Positions 12,451 to 21,057 of a stretch of DNA of 64,000 nt are shown here, in pieces (positions within the stretch are counted from its first letter, which is position 1; each line of letters starts with the position of its first letter). The translations under genes were made by a program, and so were the position numbers. The stretch comes from VAZQ01 sp963725065 (GTDB lineage: Bacteria > Pseudomonadota > Alphaproteobacteria > Rhizobiales > Xanthobacteraceae): NCBI GenBank assembly GCA_963725065.1, contig CAVRXD010000008.1:1-64000 (forward strand), given 5' to 3'. Below the pieces are notes generated by a model. It saw nothing but the letters and a program-made list of their open reading frames with translations, did not search any database and had not been told where the DNA came from.

Positions 12451-13482
12451 CTACTGGCTTCGTTGATCTTCATATTCGTCGGTCAGAAGACCAAGCCTTG
12501 CCATGAGGTCGCGGTCCGAAACAACGAAAAGCCGCGCTGTCGTAGCCGCTGTTTTGTGAACAATCCAATTCCCTTGCGGCAAGGTGAAGATATCCCGCTG
12601 ACGCCAAGAAATTCTCTTGTTGCCGATGTGCGTTTCGCCCTCGCCTTCCACAACACAGCAGATCGCATTGCTGGAGGTCCGGCACGCACGCGTGACAGCG
12701 CCGGCGTCCACTTGCACGAGGTGACTGTCCAGGAAGGTCATCGCACACCCACCGGTCGTCGGATTTATGTAGCGGACCCGTCGCGAATCATCAGACCCGA
12801 GCGGCGCCGAAGCGACAGCTGCCGACGCTGTCGCATAAGGATAGCGAAACACTGGCGAATGGGAGACACGCTCCGTCTGCATCTCTGGCGCGATGTTGGC
12901 AAAGGCATATGTTTCGTCCGGGACGGTCTGTGGAGCAGTGTTAACCGGACCCGGCTGGAACTTTGCGGTGCCGAGATAGAGATGGAAGGGAACGTCAAGT
13001 GCATCCAACCAGATCATCGGCTCTACACCGCGATGAACGTGTTCGTGCCAGCACCATGCCGGTGTTAAAATTAGGTCGCCGAATTCCATCGCACACGCCT
13101 TGCCGTCCACCATAGTGAGCGCACCGCTCCCTTCGAGGACGAACCGCAGGGCGTTCATCGAATGCCTGTGTGGCCGGGCTGATTCTCCAGGCAGCAAGAT
13201 CTGGATCGCCGCCGACAGATTGCGCGTTGTCGATTCATCTTCGGCCGACTTCGCCACCGGATTGACGAGTGACAGCACACGCCGCTCGACGGCCGCAGGG
13301 TTGGCTAACTCCATGGCACCCCCGACAAGCGGCCGGATCGCTTGCCAGGACCATAAGTGTGCTGGCTCCGGCGGCGCCGGCGGCTTGTGAGCAGTTGGGC
13401 TCTCCCACAACGGAACCAGATGCGCCGCTTTCCACGCGCGCCTCAGGCTTTCGATGTGGTTGCCGGTTGCTTCGTTCGACAT
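12451..13482 (-). CDS. Gentisate 1,2-dioxygenase-like bicupin
   Basis: The 343-residue protein is a bicupin. The first cupin (about 95-170) has the metal motif RPHRHSMNALRFVLEG and the partner histidine in CWHEHVH. The second (about 250-330) covers CCVVEGEGETHIG and DIFTLPQGNWIVH. Length and motifs fit gentisate or 1-hydroxy-2-naphthoate dioxygenases, Fe(II) enzymes opening the ring between C1 and C2 to maleylpyruvate. Start ATG 13482 was chosen because sequence before it is not family-like. It lies 55 bases after a flavin monooxygenase on the same strand, so the pair may hydroxylate an aromatic acid and cleave the ring. Maleylpyruvate isomerase and fumarylpyruvate hydrolase genes are not seen nearby. 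Confidence 0.85.
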   Translation of the reverse strand: MSNEATGNHIESLRRAWKAAHLVPLWESPTAHKPPAPPEPAHLWSWQAIRPLVGGAMELANPAAVERRVLSLVNPVAKSAEDESTTRNLSAAIQILLPGESARPHRHSMNALRFVLEGSGALTMVDGKACAMEFGDLILTPAWCWHEHVHRGVEPMIWLDALDVPFHLYLGTAKFQPGPVNTAPQTVPDETYAFANIAPEMQTERVSHSPVFRYPYATASAAVASAPLGSDDSRRVRYINPTTGGCAMTFLDSHLVQVDAGAVTRACRTSSNAICCVVEGEGETHIGNKRISWRQRDIFTLPQGNWIVHKTAATTARLFVVSDRDLMARLGLLTDEYEDQRSQ

Positions 13483-13537
13483 GTTGGTTTTCCCGACTCG
13501 TCTATACCGCGCGGCACCGTGCGGCGCGGCCGGATTA

Positions 13538-14788
13538 CTACTGCATGCGATCGAGGGCAAAACCCGCGACGTCGCGATAACGATCCTGCCATCGCTTCAA
13601 CTCCTCCCGGGGCATGACATCTTCAATGCTTTTGAATGGCCTACCTCGAGTGCGCTCCTCAACGACACTGATGATGCCGTCCGGCGCTATCCCGCGGTTC
13701 GCCAGCACGACATTTGCCGTCGCCGCCAGCCGCAACGCTTCATACTCCTTCAACGCCCCCGCGGGATCCGAGGCAGATGCCAACAATCTCGCAAGCGTCG
13801 TTGCATCAATAATCGCTTGAGCCGCGCCGTTCGAACCGCGCGGCATCATCGGATGCGCGGCATCGCCGAGAAGCGTGATACGGCCTGTAGTCCAGAACGG
13901 TAGCGGATCCTGGTCCACCATGGGGTACTCGTAGACGGCATCGTTCGCTCGAAGGACCGCGGGGATGTCCAGCCAGTCAAATGAGCAATGCTCGAAGTGA
14001 TGGATGAATTCCTCAACTCGGCTTTTACGATTCCAGTCGCGCAGCAACAAATCCCTCGGCCGAACAACTTCGATCACCCAATTGACTAGCTGGTGACCTT
14101 CCGCATCGACGTTATCGCGAATGGGATAGATAATGAGCTTGCCCGTTTCCTTGACGCCGAAATAGACCATGCTCGCGCCGCTGAGAAACGACTTCCAGCG
14201 CGTTACGCCACGGTACTGTGTCGTTCCTTCATAGCGCGGCACAGCTTCATTCGGGTGCATGCTTTCCCGAGCAACCGAATGAACACCGTCGCAGCAAACG
14301 ACAAAAGAGCCTCGCACATCGGGCAGCGGCCTGCCGTCGGGGTCCGCCAAATGGACAGTTGCTCCGCCCGCATCCTGCTCGACACCAACGCACCTGTGTC
14401 CCAGTGCAATCGCGTCGTAACCAAGCCTCTGGCGGACGGCATCTATGAGCACCGCATGAAGATCGCCGCGGTGTATTGAAATCTGTGGCCACTTGTAGCC
14501 CGCAAACCTCCCACGAGGCTCGACATAAATCTGCTGACCGAGACTGGTATAGAAACAAAGCTCCTTCGTCGGAATACCGTTGCCGGCGATCTGATCTTCA
14601 AGGCCGAGCTGCGCAAGATCGCGCACCGCATGCGGCAAAAGATTGAGGCCAACACCAAGTGGCTTGATCTTAGGAACGGACTCAAGAATCCGGCTGCGCA
14701 CCCCGACTTGATGAAGCGCCAGCGCGAGAGCGCAACCGCCGATACCAGCCCCAACGACGAGGGCGCTTAGATTGCTATCCTTCGACAA
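13538..14788 (-). CDS. FAD-dependent aromatic monooxygenase (PHBH fold)
   Basis: The 416-residue protein has the FAD dinucleotide fold GAGIGG (residues 13-18), a central CCDGVHS block (DG motif) and the second FAD motif GDAAHPM. It belongs to the single-component flavin hydroxylases and most resembles the 'flavin-dependent oxidoreductase' branch near PhzS. The substrate is probably an aromatic or heteroaromatic acid. The start is a TTG at 14788 with AGGAAAA upstream. It leads a leftward operon with the gentisate dioxygenase-like gene. Its promoter carries one of the two mirrored operators at 14831-14962. Confidence 0.88.
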   Translation of the reverse strand: MSKDSNLSALVVGAGIGGCALALALHQVGVRSRILESVPKIKPLGVGLNLLPHAVRDLAQLGLEDQIAGNGIPTKELCFYTSLGQQIYVEPRGRFAGYKWPQISIHRGDLHAVLIDAVRQRLGYDAIALGHRCVGVEQDAGGATVHLADPDGRPLPDVRGSFVVCCDGVHSVARESMHPNEAVPRYEGTTQYRGVTRWKSFLSGASMVYFGVKETGKLIIYPIRDNVDAEGHQLVNWVIEVVRPRDLLLRDWNRKSRVEEFIHHFEHCSFDWLDIPAVLRANDAVYEYPMVDQDPLPFWTTGRITLLGDAAHPMMPRGSNGAAQAIIDATTLARLLASASDPAGALKEYEALRLAATANVVLANRGIAPDGIISVVEERTRGRPFKSIEDVMPREELKRWQDRYRDVAGFALDRMQ

Positions 14789-14830
14789 TATAATTTTCCT
14801 GAGGCTGGAGGCGGACGCAATCTATCGGTA

Positions 14831-14962
14831 TACCAACTAATCTGTCAATTATGCGCACCGGTCGACGCACCATGCTGCCACCCCGATCGCTCACGCGAAC
14901 CTATTCGGCGCTGGTCGATAACATTTCGCCGCAAGGCTCCGATGTTGACAAACTAGTTGGTA
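14831..14962. promoter_or_regulatory. Divergent promoter region with two mirror-image operators
   Basis: TACCAACTAATCTGTCAA at 14831-14848 and, inverted, TTGACAAACTAGTTGGTA at 14945-14962 match at 16 of 18 positions. Each contains a TTGACA box oriented toward its own gene (leftward monooxygenase, rightward monooxygenase). The repressor site therefore overlaps the -35 of both promoters. The right copy has a near-palindromic core AACTAGTT. The MarR-family gene at 17387, the last gene of the rightward group, is the natural candidate regulator. Operator identity is inference from symmetry and placement. Confidence 0.65.
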
Positions 14963-15014
14963 TGCTCATGAATAGTGATTGAGTGGCCTCCCACGCACCG
15001 AAAAACGAGCCTCC

Positions 15015-16238
15015 ATGCCACGAAAGCCAAAAGTTGCCGTTATCGGCGCCGGAATCGGCGGATTGACCGCGGCCGTCGCTCTGCATCAACGCGACATAGA
15101 TGTCGAGGTTTATGAGCAATCGCCGCAGATCGCCGAGATCGGCGCCGGGGTCTCGCTGTCTCCCAATGCGGTCAAGGCCTTTCGTGCGCTCGGGCTTGAT
15201 GCGCCGATCACAGCCATCGGCTTTGAATCGGACAACCAACTTGTCCGCGCCTGGAACAGCGGTGACGTGATTTCCAAGGTGTTTCGCAAAGGAGTTTATG
15301 AAAAGGAGTTCGGCGCTCCCTACCTGTCGGCGCATCGGGCAGATCTCGTTGACGTCCTGCGCCGGCAAGTGCCGGACCGCGTTTTCCATCTCGGTGAGCG
15401 CTGCGTCGGAGTCGAGACAAGCGATACCGGCGCGCGAGCGCGTTTTGCCGATGGGGCGGCGATCGAGGCGGACCTCATCGTCGGCGCCGACGGCATTCGG
15501 TCAGTTGTCCGTCAATGCTTGTTTGGCAGGGACGTGCCCCGATTCACGGGGTCAGTTTGCTGGCGCGGATTGGTTCCGATTAATGCATTTCCACCTGGTC
15601 TAATCAGTACCGACCTCACGCTCTATATGGGGCCACACAGCCATGTCATTCATTTCATGGTTCGTGGCGGCAAGTTGGTCAATTTCGTCGCCCACGTTGA
15701 GACCAACGCATGGACCGAAGAATCTTGGACCCAGGAGTGCGACCGGTCCGAAGTGATGAAGACCTTCGCCGGTTGGCACGAGCCGTTGCTGCAGCTGCTC
15801 GGATCTTCGGAACGCTATTACAAATGGGCCCTCTACGATCGTGAACCGCTTGATCGCTGGAACAAGGGCCGTGCAACCCTACTTGGAGATTCGGCGCATG
15901 CCATGCTGCCCCATATCGGCCAAGGCGCATGCATGGCGATTGAAGATGGTTATATGCTGGCTGAACTCATCGCGCGGATACCAGAGGATCTGACCGAAGC
16001 TTTACGGCAGTACGAGCAGCATCGCATGCCGCGCACGCGGCGAGCCGTTCTGGAGGCGCGCGCGCGGGGCAAGGAAATGCACCTCACCTCGAAATGGGCG
16101 CAGATCAAACGAAATATAAGACTGGCGTGGCAGCATCAATTTGGCGGGGACAAGACCGGTCTGAAGCTGACCGACTTTTACGAATACGATGTCGCAGCCG
16201 CCTCACGGTTGGCCGCAACGCAAATCAAAGCACTGTAG
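15015..16238 (+). CDS. FAD-dependent monooxygenase (salicylate/3-hydroxybenzoate hydroxylase-like)
   Basis: The 407-residue protein shows the FAD fold GAGIGG (11-16), the DG motif VGADGIRS and the second FAD motif GDSAHAMLPHIGQG. This is the pattern of salicylate hydroxylase and 3-hydroxybenzoate 6-hydroxylase. The likely reaction is NAD(P)H- and O2-dependent ring hydroxylation, plausibly to gentisate given the dioxygenase-like gene next door. ATG 15015 is taken as the start, with GAG 6 bases upstream; a TTG at 14979 would add 12 residues. It is divergent from the operon at 12451-14788 and followed after 15 bases by a Bug-type binding protein. Confidence 0.88.
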   Translation: MPRKPKVAVIGAGIGGLTAAVALHQRDIDVEVYEQSPQIAEIGAGVSLSPNAVKAFRALGLDAPITAIGFESDNQLVRAWNSGDVISKVFRKGVYEKEFGAPYLSAHRADLVDVLRRQVPDRVFHLGERCVGVETSDTGARARFADGAAIEADLIVGADGIRSVVRQCLFGRDVPRFTGSVCWRGLVPINAFPPGLISTDLTLYMGPHSHVIHFMVRGGKLVNFVAHVETNAWTEESWTQECDRSEVMKTFAGWHEPLLQLLGSSERYYKWALYDREPLDRWNKGRATLLGDSAHAMLPHIGQGACMAIEDGYMLAELIARIPEDLTEALRQYEQHRMPRTRRAVLEARARGKEMHLTSKWAQIKRNIRLAWQHQFGGDKTGLKLTDFYEYDVAAASRLAATQIKAL

Positions 16239-16253
16239 GGACGGAAACAGAAT

Positions 16254-17225
16254 ATGAAAAATGCGCGGGCCGGACTTATCGTCATGGCGTTCTGCACACT
16301 CGCCTCGACCATTTCCCACGCGCAGGATTTTCCGCGCCGAGCCATTACCTTGATCCTGCCTTTCTCCGCCGGGGGCGTCACCGACCAAGTCGCTCGCCTG
16401 GTTGCCGGCAAGGTCGCCGATAACATTGGCAATCCTGTCGTTGTGGAAAATCGCCCTGGCGGCGGTGGTCAGATCGCAGCCGGTGCCGTAAAGCAAGCCC
16501 CGCCGGACGGCTACACGCTTCTGGTCGGCGATATCGGCACTCACGCGATCAACGCGTCGCTCTACAACAAGCTGTCTTACGATCCGTTGAAAGACTTCGT
16601 GCCCGTGGTCGAACTGGTCGAGATGCCGCACGTTCTTGTCGTCCCGAGCGACAGCCCGTTCAAGACGATGGGCGATCTCATCGCAGGGGCGAAGACAAGC
16701 CCCGGAGCCCTGACCTACGCGTCGGTGGGGGTCGGCAGCGGCGCTCACCTTCTCGGCGAAATGCTCAAGTCCCAACACAATATCGATATCGTCCATGCTC
16801 CTTATCGCGGATCGTCGCAGATTGTGCCCGACCTGATGTCGAACCGGGTCGGGCTGTTTTTCGGCGCGGTGGGAAGCATGACGCCACTCATCCAGGAAGG
16901 AAAACTGCGCGCCCTGATGGTGACGGACAGGCAACGTTCTTCGTTGCTGCCAAACGTCCCGTCAGCGGCCGAGGCCGGCGCTCCGGCTATGGATTTGAAG
17001 GTCTGGTTTGGACTCCTTGCTCCCGCAGGAACGCCGGACGCGGTGGTTGAACGCCTGAACAAGGAATTCGTCACGGCGCTGGGCCAGCAAGAGACGAAGC
17101 AACGCCTGGCGCAACTAGGAGCGAATATCAAAGCCGGCAGCTCCAAGGACTTTGCAGAGCTCATCGCGACCGACACAACGAGGCTGGGCAAGGTCGTCAA
17201 GAACGCTGGCGCGCGTATCGATTGA
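16254..17225 (+). CDS. Bug-family (TctC) tripartite tricarboxylate transporter binding protein
   Basis: The 323-residue protein begins with a Sec signal (MKNARAGLIVMAF, cleavage near SHAQDFP). It then shows the Bug pattern: PRRAITLILPFSAGG, VVVENRPGGGG, DGYTLLVGD and LLAPAGTPDAVV. It is a periplasmic protein that should bind an organic acid, here probably an aromatic acid used by the adjacent hydroxylase. No tctA/tctB membrane genes are in the window, as is common for Bug proteins. It lies 15 bases after the monooxygenase gene in the same transcription unit. Confidence 0.93.
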   Translation: MKNARAGLIVMAFCTLASTISHAQDFPRRAITLILPFSAGGVTDQVARLVAGKVADNIGNPVVVENRPGGGGQIAAGAVKQAPPDGYTLLVGDIGTHAINASLYNKLSYDPLKDFVPVVELVEMPHVLVVPSDSPFKTMGDLIAGAKTSPGALTYASVGVGSGAHLLGEMLKSQHNIDIVHAPYRGSSQIVPDLMSNRVGLFFGAVGSMTPLIQEGKLRALMVTDRQRSSLLPNVPSAAEAGAPAMDLKVWFGLLAPAGTPDAVVERLNKEFVTALGQQETKQRLAQLGANIKAGSSKDFAELIATDTTRLGKVVKNAGARID

Positions 17226-17386
17226 CGCGGCGTGACCGGGTCACGCGACGCATACAGCCGAGCGGTGAGCGTCTTGTTCAATTTCGCCCGCCGCCACGGT
17301 TGAGGTAGCGATGATTGTGGCGGGCGTCAACGCCGTGATAGTCACTGGCGACGTATTAGGATCATTAGCTCCATCGGAAAGTCGAA

Positions 17387-17920
17387 ATGAGTCTGAATCG
17401 TTTTTATTCCCGCGCAGGGCATCTGATTCGGCGGCTCAATCAGATATCGGTTGCAATCTTTCTTGAAGAAACCGCCGACCTTGGGCTGACGACTGTGCAA
17501 TACGCTGCGTTGAACGTCATTGAACGCAAGCCGGACATCGATCAGGTGACACTCAGCAACATGGTCGCGTTCGATAAGACGACGCTTGTGAAGGTTCTTG
17601 ATCGACTGGCGGAAAAAGGCCTCATCACTCGTAAAATTTCCGCCACCGATCGGCGGCGTCATGAACTCAAGGCGACAACTAAAGGTTGCGAGATTATCCG
17701 CAAGATCATTCCGATGATTGACCGGTGCGAGCAGCGCATCCTTGCGCCGCTGGATTTAGATGATCGGCGCAAATTTCTGGAAATCGCCTCTCGTCTGGTA
17801 CAGGTCAACAATGTCTATAGCCGCGCACCTATGAAACTGGAGCTGCTTGAGCGCCGCGCACCAAAGAAGTCAACCACTTCCCGAACTTCGGGCGGCAAAC
17901 AGCGAGCGGCCATCCGGTAG
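17387..17920 (+). CDS. MarR-family transcriptional regulator
   Basis: The 177-residue protein has a MarR winged helix: TVQYAALNVIE, then VTLSNMVAFDKTTLVKVLDRL as recognition region (split over two helices), then the wing ISATDRRRHEL. A basic tail (KKSTTSRTSGGKQR) is extra. It ends the rightward group of monooxygenase and Bug protein after a 161-base gap. MarR regulators usually repress aromatic catabolism genes and release on binding the substrate. The mirrored operators at 14831-14962 are its probable targets. Confidence 0.9.
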   Translation: MSLNRFYSRAGHLIRRLNQISVAIFLEETADLGLTTVQYAALNVIERKPDIDQVTLSNMVAFDKTTLVKVLDRLAEKGLITRKISATDRRRHELKATTKGCEIIRKIIPMIDRCEQRILAPLDLDDRRKFLEIASRLVQVNNVYSRAPMKLELLERRAPKKSTTSRTSGGKQRAAIR

Positions 17921-18032
17921 CGCGACAGGCAAGTCCGCTCAGGGTCAAAAGCTGAAAGGCTCAGACGGAGCAAATGTTTTCCGGTTTGCCCCCGAAAGCG
18001 GACTCCGATCTGCGCGTAAATGAGTACACGCC

Positions 18033-18133
18033 CTAGTGTCCCGATTCCGAAGTTCGATCATTGTGCGGCGCGCTCGTTTGCGAACTTCGGAATCGAAGGA
18101 CACTAGCAACTTATTGATCTAGTGTGGCACTAG
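18033..18133. repeat. Two-hairpin element, copy A (second hairpin collapsed)
   Basis: CTAGTGTCCCGATTCCGAAG at the left pairs with CTTCGGAATC...GGACACTAG ending at 18106, giving a long stem. After CAACTTATTGAT comes CTAGTGTGGCACTAG (18119-18133), a second hairpin reduced to its ends. The same end sequences occur at 34090, 40486 and 49773. It sits between the convergent MarR and GST genes. Confidence 0.85.
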
Positions 18134-18197
18134 GGTCAGGACCCATAAACTGAACGAAAAACTCGGATGGCGACTTCGAGCCCAGGACGGACCTCGA

Positions 18198-18851
18198 TCA
18201 GCCGGCCGGTGGCTTGCCGGTGTTGACCGCCAATTGAGCGTCGAAGGCACGCTTGTAGGCGGGCCGCGCTTCGCCGCGGGCCACATAGGCGGAAAGGTTC
18301 GGATATTCGTCCAGCATACCCGACGCTTTCAACCTGAGCAGCACCGACACCATCATCAGGTCGCCCGCGCTGAACGCGCCATCGAGCCAGCCGGCATCGC
18401 CAAGGCGACGGGAAAGTTGGCCCAGCCGGTTACGGACGCGATCCTCGACGAGAGGCATGCGTTGCGCGGACCAGGACTTGTCGCCCTCAAGGAGCCTGGC
18501 GGTTCCGAGTTCAAGGATCGGCGGCTCCACCGTGCTGAGCGCGGCGAACATCCATGTGATCGCGCGCGCCCGGGCATTCGCATCGTCTGGCAACAGGCCC
18601 GCATGGCGCTCCGCGATATGGAACACGATCGCCCCCGTCTCGAACAAGCCGAGATCGCCTTCTTCGTAGGTCGGAATCTGCTCGAAAGGATGAAGCGCTA
18701 GATGTGCGGGTTCCTTCATCGCCCTGAACGAAACAAGACGAACCTCGTAAGGTTGGCCCACTTCTTCCAGCGCCCAGCGAACGCGCGTATCACGCGCCAG
18801 TCCCTTGCCGCCATCGGGTGACCGTTCAAAGGCGGTAATCGTGATGGTCAT
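18198..18851 (-). CDS. Glutathione S-transferase family protein
   Basis: The 217-residue protein has an N-terminal thioredoxin-like domain. The start MTITITAFERSPDGG leads to the strand VRLVSF, the cis-proline region FEQIPTYEEGD and the ETGAIVFHIAE glutathione-binding block. An all-helical C-terminal domain follows (LDGAFSAGDLMMVSVL). It presumably conjugates or isomerises an electrophile with glutathione in the cytoplasm. AGGAG lies just before the ATG. It could in principle act near the aromatic cluster, but nothing marks it as maleylpyruvate isomerase. Confidence 0.88.
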   Translation of the reverse strand: MTITITAFERSPDGGKGLARDTRVRWALEEVGQPYEVRLVSFRAMKEPAHLALHPFEQIPTYEEGDLGLFETGAIVFHIAERHAGLLPDDANARARAITWMFAALSTVEPPILELGTARLLEGDKSWSAQRMPLVEDRVRNRLGQLSRRLGDAGWLDGAFSAGDLMMVSVLLRLKASGMLDEYPNLSAYVARGEARPAYKRAFDAQLAVNTGKPPAG

Positions 18852-19094
18852 CGTGAAAACTCCTCCTTGGCGAAATCATCGGCTCTGGCAAGCTGTAAGG
18901 CAAACTCACCGAGATTGAAGACGACCCCGTTTTATGTCCGGTTTGTCCGCATAGCAGACCTTTGCAAACTCTAATCCCAGCGTCGTCACTTGAGGCGATA
19001 CCGGTGAGGGCAGCCAGGCTCGCGGTGCGCCTCTTGCTCGAACGTGAGAAATACGCAGATTTTGAAAAATGCTTTTGGCTAGGAGGTTGTGCGG

Positions 19095-19514
19095 ATGTCT
19101 GACGAAGTGCGGATAGGTTCGCTGCGGCTGAAATTCCTGATAGACGACACTGAAAATGGCGGCAAGCTGACGATGTTCGACATGACTGTGCCGGAACAGG
19201 CCAAGGTACCGGCGGCGCATTATCATCGCGATTTCGAAGAAGTTTGGTATGGCCTCGGCGGGACGCTGACAGTCACGCTCGACGGGGTGGCGCATCGATT
19301 GAACTCGGGCGACGCCTTGTTCGTACCACGCGGCGCCGTGCACCGCTTCGACAACCTTGATGCCGGCGACGCCCGCGCGCTCGTAACACTCACACCCGCG
19401 GTCGCGGGGAAGCGATATTTCGAAGACATTGCGGCTGTCGTGAACGCGGGCGGGCCGCCCGACATGGCGAAGGTGAAAGCGGTCATGGACAGATACGGGC
19501 TGATCATAGCGTGA
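19095..19514 (+). CDS. Small cupin-domain protein
   Basis: The 139-residue protein is a single cupin. AAHYHRDFEEVWYGLGG and the GDALFVPRGAVHRFDN block supply the usual His/Glu metal ligands. Function cannot be assigned beyond a small metal-binding beta-barrel, either enzyme or sensor. A clear AGGAGG at 19081-19086 sets the ATG at 19095. The 240 bases upstream, between it and the divergent GST gene, hold no recognised element. Confidence 0.85.
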   Translation: MSDEVRIGSLRLKFLIDDTENGGKLTMFDMTVPEQAKVPAAHYHRDFEEVWYGLGGTLTVTLDGVAHRLNSGDALFVPRGAVHRFDNLDAGDARALVTLTPAVAGKRYFEDIAAVVNAGGPPDMAKVKAVMDRYGLIIA

Positions 19515-19654
19515 GTGGGGGCTGGCCCGGTTAGACCCTCGTTGGCCGGATTGAAGAATTTCACAGGCCGGATTTGGTCTTGCGTCGGGAACCCGACCGA
19601 CAGCGGTTCCGGAATGTGATAACGATTTACATTCCTGCAACGACAGCAACCGCC

Positions 19655-19837
19655 ATGCCGCACTATCGCATCTACGCCACCACGACCGATGGCCACGTCG
19701 CCGCGCCTCCGACCATAATCGAGTGCGCTGACGATCAGGAGGCGATCGGAAAGGCCGCCCAGCTCACCAACGGGAAGTCCGTCGAGCTGTGGGAGGGCGC
19801 GCGCTTTATCGTGCGGTTCCCGAGCGACGAAGGTTAG
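19655..19837 (+). CDS. Small conserved-looking hypothetical protein
   Basis: The 60-residue reading begins MPHYRIYATTTDG, has DDQEAIGKAAQL and ELWEGARFIVRF, and looks like short hypothetical proteins frequent in Bradyrhizobium relatives. There is no clear ribosome site. It is soluble with no signal peptide. I do not recognise a function. Confidence 0.55.
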   Translation: MPHYRIYATTTDGHVAAPPTIIECADDQEAIGKAAQLTNGKSVELWEGARFIVRFPSDEG

Positions 19838-19936
19838 GCCGCCTGGAATCTAAGGCCCTGACTGTCCTGTTTTGAACAGACTCGCTTTCGTACCGTCCGG
19901 CTACAAACAGCACCTTGCAGGGTGATCGGAGGACGC

Positions 19937-20110
19937 ATGTTTCTTACATCTGCCGAGTGCCGCACGTTGGCCGAAGAGAAACTGGCAGAGGCCGACCGCG
20001 ACAAGCGGCACCGCAAGCGCCTCACCACGGCTGCCGAAGGCTGGCTTTTTCTAGCTTCCCAACTGAGGCGTCTCGAAAAGACTCTCGGATACGATGAGGT
20101 AAAGAAGTAG
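19937..20110 (+). CDS. Small hypothetical protein
   Basis: The 57-residue reading starts MFLTSAECRTLAEEKLAEAD, is highly charged and helical, and ends DEVKK. A GGAGGA site lies 5 bases before the ATG. It resembles short uncharacterised proteins of Rhizobiales, but no function is known to me. Confidence 0.55.
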   Translation: MFLTSAECRTLAEEKLAEADRDKRHRKRLTTAAEGWLFLASQLRRLEKTLGYDEVKK

Positions 20111-20195
20111 GCCGCCTCGGTCTGTCATCGGTCGTGCGGGAACCACTGATATCCGCCACGCACTGAAAGCGACCCTTCCTTTGTTTTGCATCGTC

Positions 20196-20405
20196 TTATG
20201 AATCGCGCGATCCCGTGCCCTTCTTTTGAATCGGTGGACACGGCACCGACCCATACGAGCAGAACACGCAGCAGTCACCGGTTTTGGGCTTGAGGCGACG
20301 GCCGCACCCCGCGCAGTCATAGAAGAACTGGCAGGCGTTGGTGGGCATCGTCTCGGTGGCCTGATGCCCGCAAGCCGGGCACGTGATGGTGGACGTGAGT
20401 ATCAT
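20196..20405 (-). CDS. GDCCVxC-motif small protein
   Basis: The 69-residue protein carries a zinc-ribbon-like CPACG, a second CAGCGRRLKPK block and the diagnostic GDCCVFCSYGSVPCPP. This is the GDCCVxC family, some members of which are selenoproteins. Here all positions are cysteine. Family genes occur with mercury and other metal resistance genes, which fits the DUF411 remnant and CDF transporter just downstream. The role is probably thiol redox or metal handling. No strong ribosome site precedes the ATG. Confidence 0.8.
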   Translation of the reverse strand: MILTSTITCPACGHQATETMPTNACQFFYDCAGCGRRLKPKTGDCCVFCSYGSVPCPPIQKKGTGSRDS

Positions 20406-20460
20406 CCAGCGAATTTGGCACGCGCAAACCGCAGGTCAAGGACCACGAATTCAAACTGAG

Positions 20461-20505
20461 ACATTACCGATCAAGCGTTTGGCTTGACATGTAGAGCGAA
20501 TCTCA
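20461..20505. repeat. Dispersed repeat, copy 1 (TTTGGCTTGAC...AGCGAATCTC)
   Basis: ACATTACCGAT, TTTGGCTTGAC and AGCGAATCTC appear here in the same order and spacing as at 30987-31031, where they cover the 3' end of the SelD-fusion gene. About three quarters of positions agree over 45 bases. Confidence 0.6.
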
Positions 20506-20656
20506 CGGCAAGGGGGATCGATGCAAATGAGACCGATGCGCGGGGCAGGCGCGCGCATGATATGTCAGCCTTGAAAACGTCTGTCGCGCTTCACGAATGC
20601 CCGAGAGCGGGAGCTAAACGCGGCGATCTCACCGCGATCCCTTTGACCACCGCATA

Positions 20657-20938
20657 GACCTCGATGCGGTGAAGGCACGGCTCGGCGTTCCGGACGATCT
20701 CGCGGCGTGCCACACGGCGGAAGTTTCGGGGTATGTCATTGAAGGACACGTTCCAGCCGTCGCGCTCTAGCGTTTTCTTGCCGACAAGCCGAACGCGACC
20801 GGCCTTGCGGTGCCCGGCATGCCGATCGGCTCCCCCGGTATGGAGGGCGGCAAGCCGGAGGCTTACGAGGTCGTCCTGTTCGGGCCGGGCGGCCGTCGCT
20901 CGTATATGCAATTCATTGGTGACGCCGCTCTCAATTGA
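20657..20938 (+). pseudogene. DUF411 metal-binding protein, truncated with internal stop
   Basis: The frame reads DLDAVKARLGVPDDL, then CHTAEVSGYVIEGHVPAVAL, then a TAG stop at 20768. It then continues with ADKPNATGLAVPGMPIGSPG and YEVVLFGPGGRRSYMQFIG to TGA at 20938. This is the C-terminal two thirds of DUF411, a periplasmic copper/metal-associated family. The N-terminal CxxC part and signal peptide are missing, so the gene is dead. It belongs with the metal-related genes on either side. Confidence 0.8.
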
Positions 20939-21057
20939 AGTGGATGATCGCCGGTCCGAAAAATGTCCAACGAAAAATTATGGACACGCTCACAGTCTTC
21001 GGCTTGCTGGCATGAGCGGTCTCTTTGATTTCAAGGGGCTATTCGCGTCATCGCTTC

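Noticed and set aside
18198..18851. The GST gene as the missing maleylpyruvate isomerase
   Set aside because: It is a generic GST by motif and lies beyond the MarR gene on the opposite strand; nothing ties it to maleylpyruvate.
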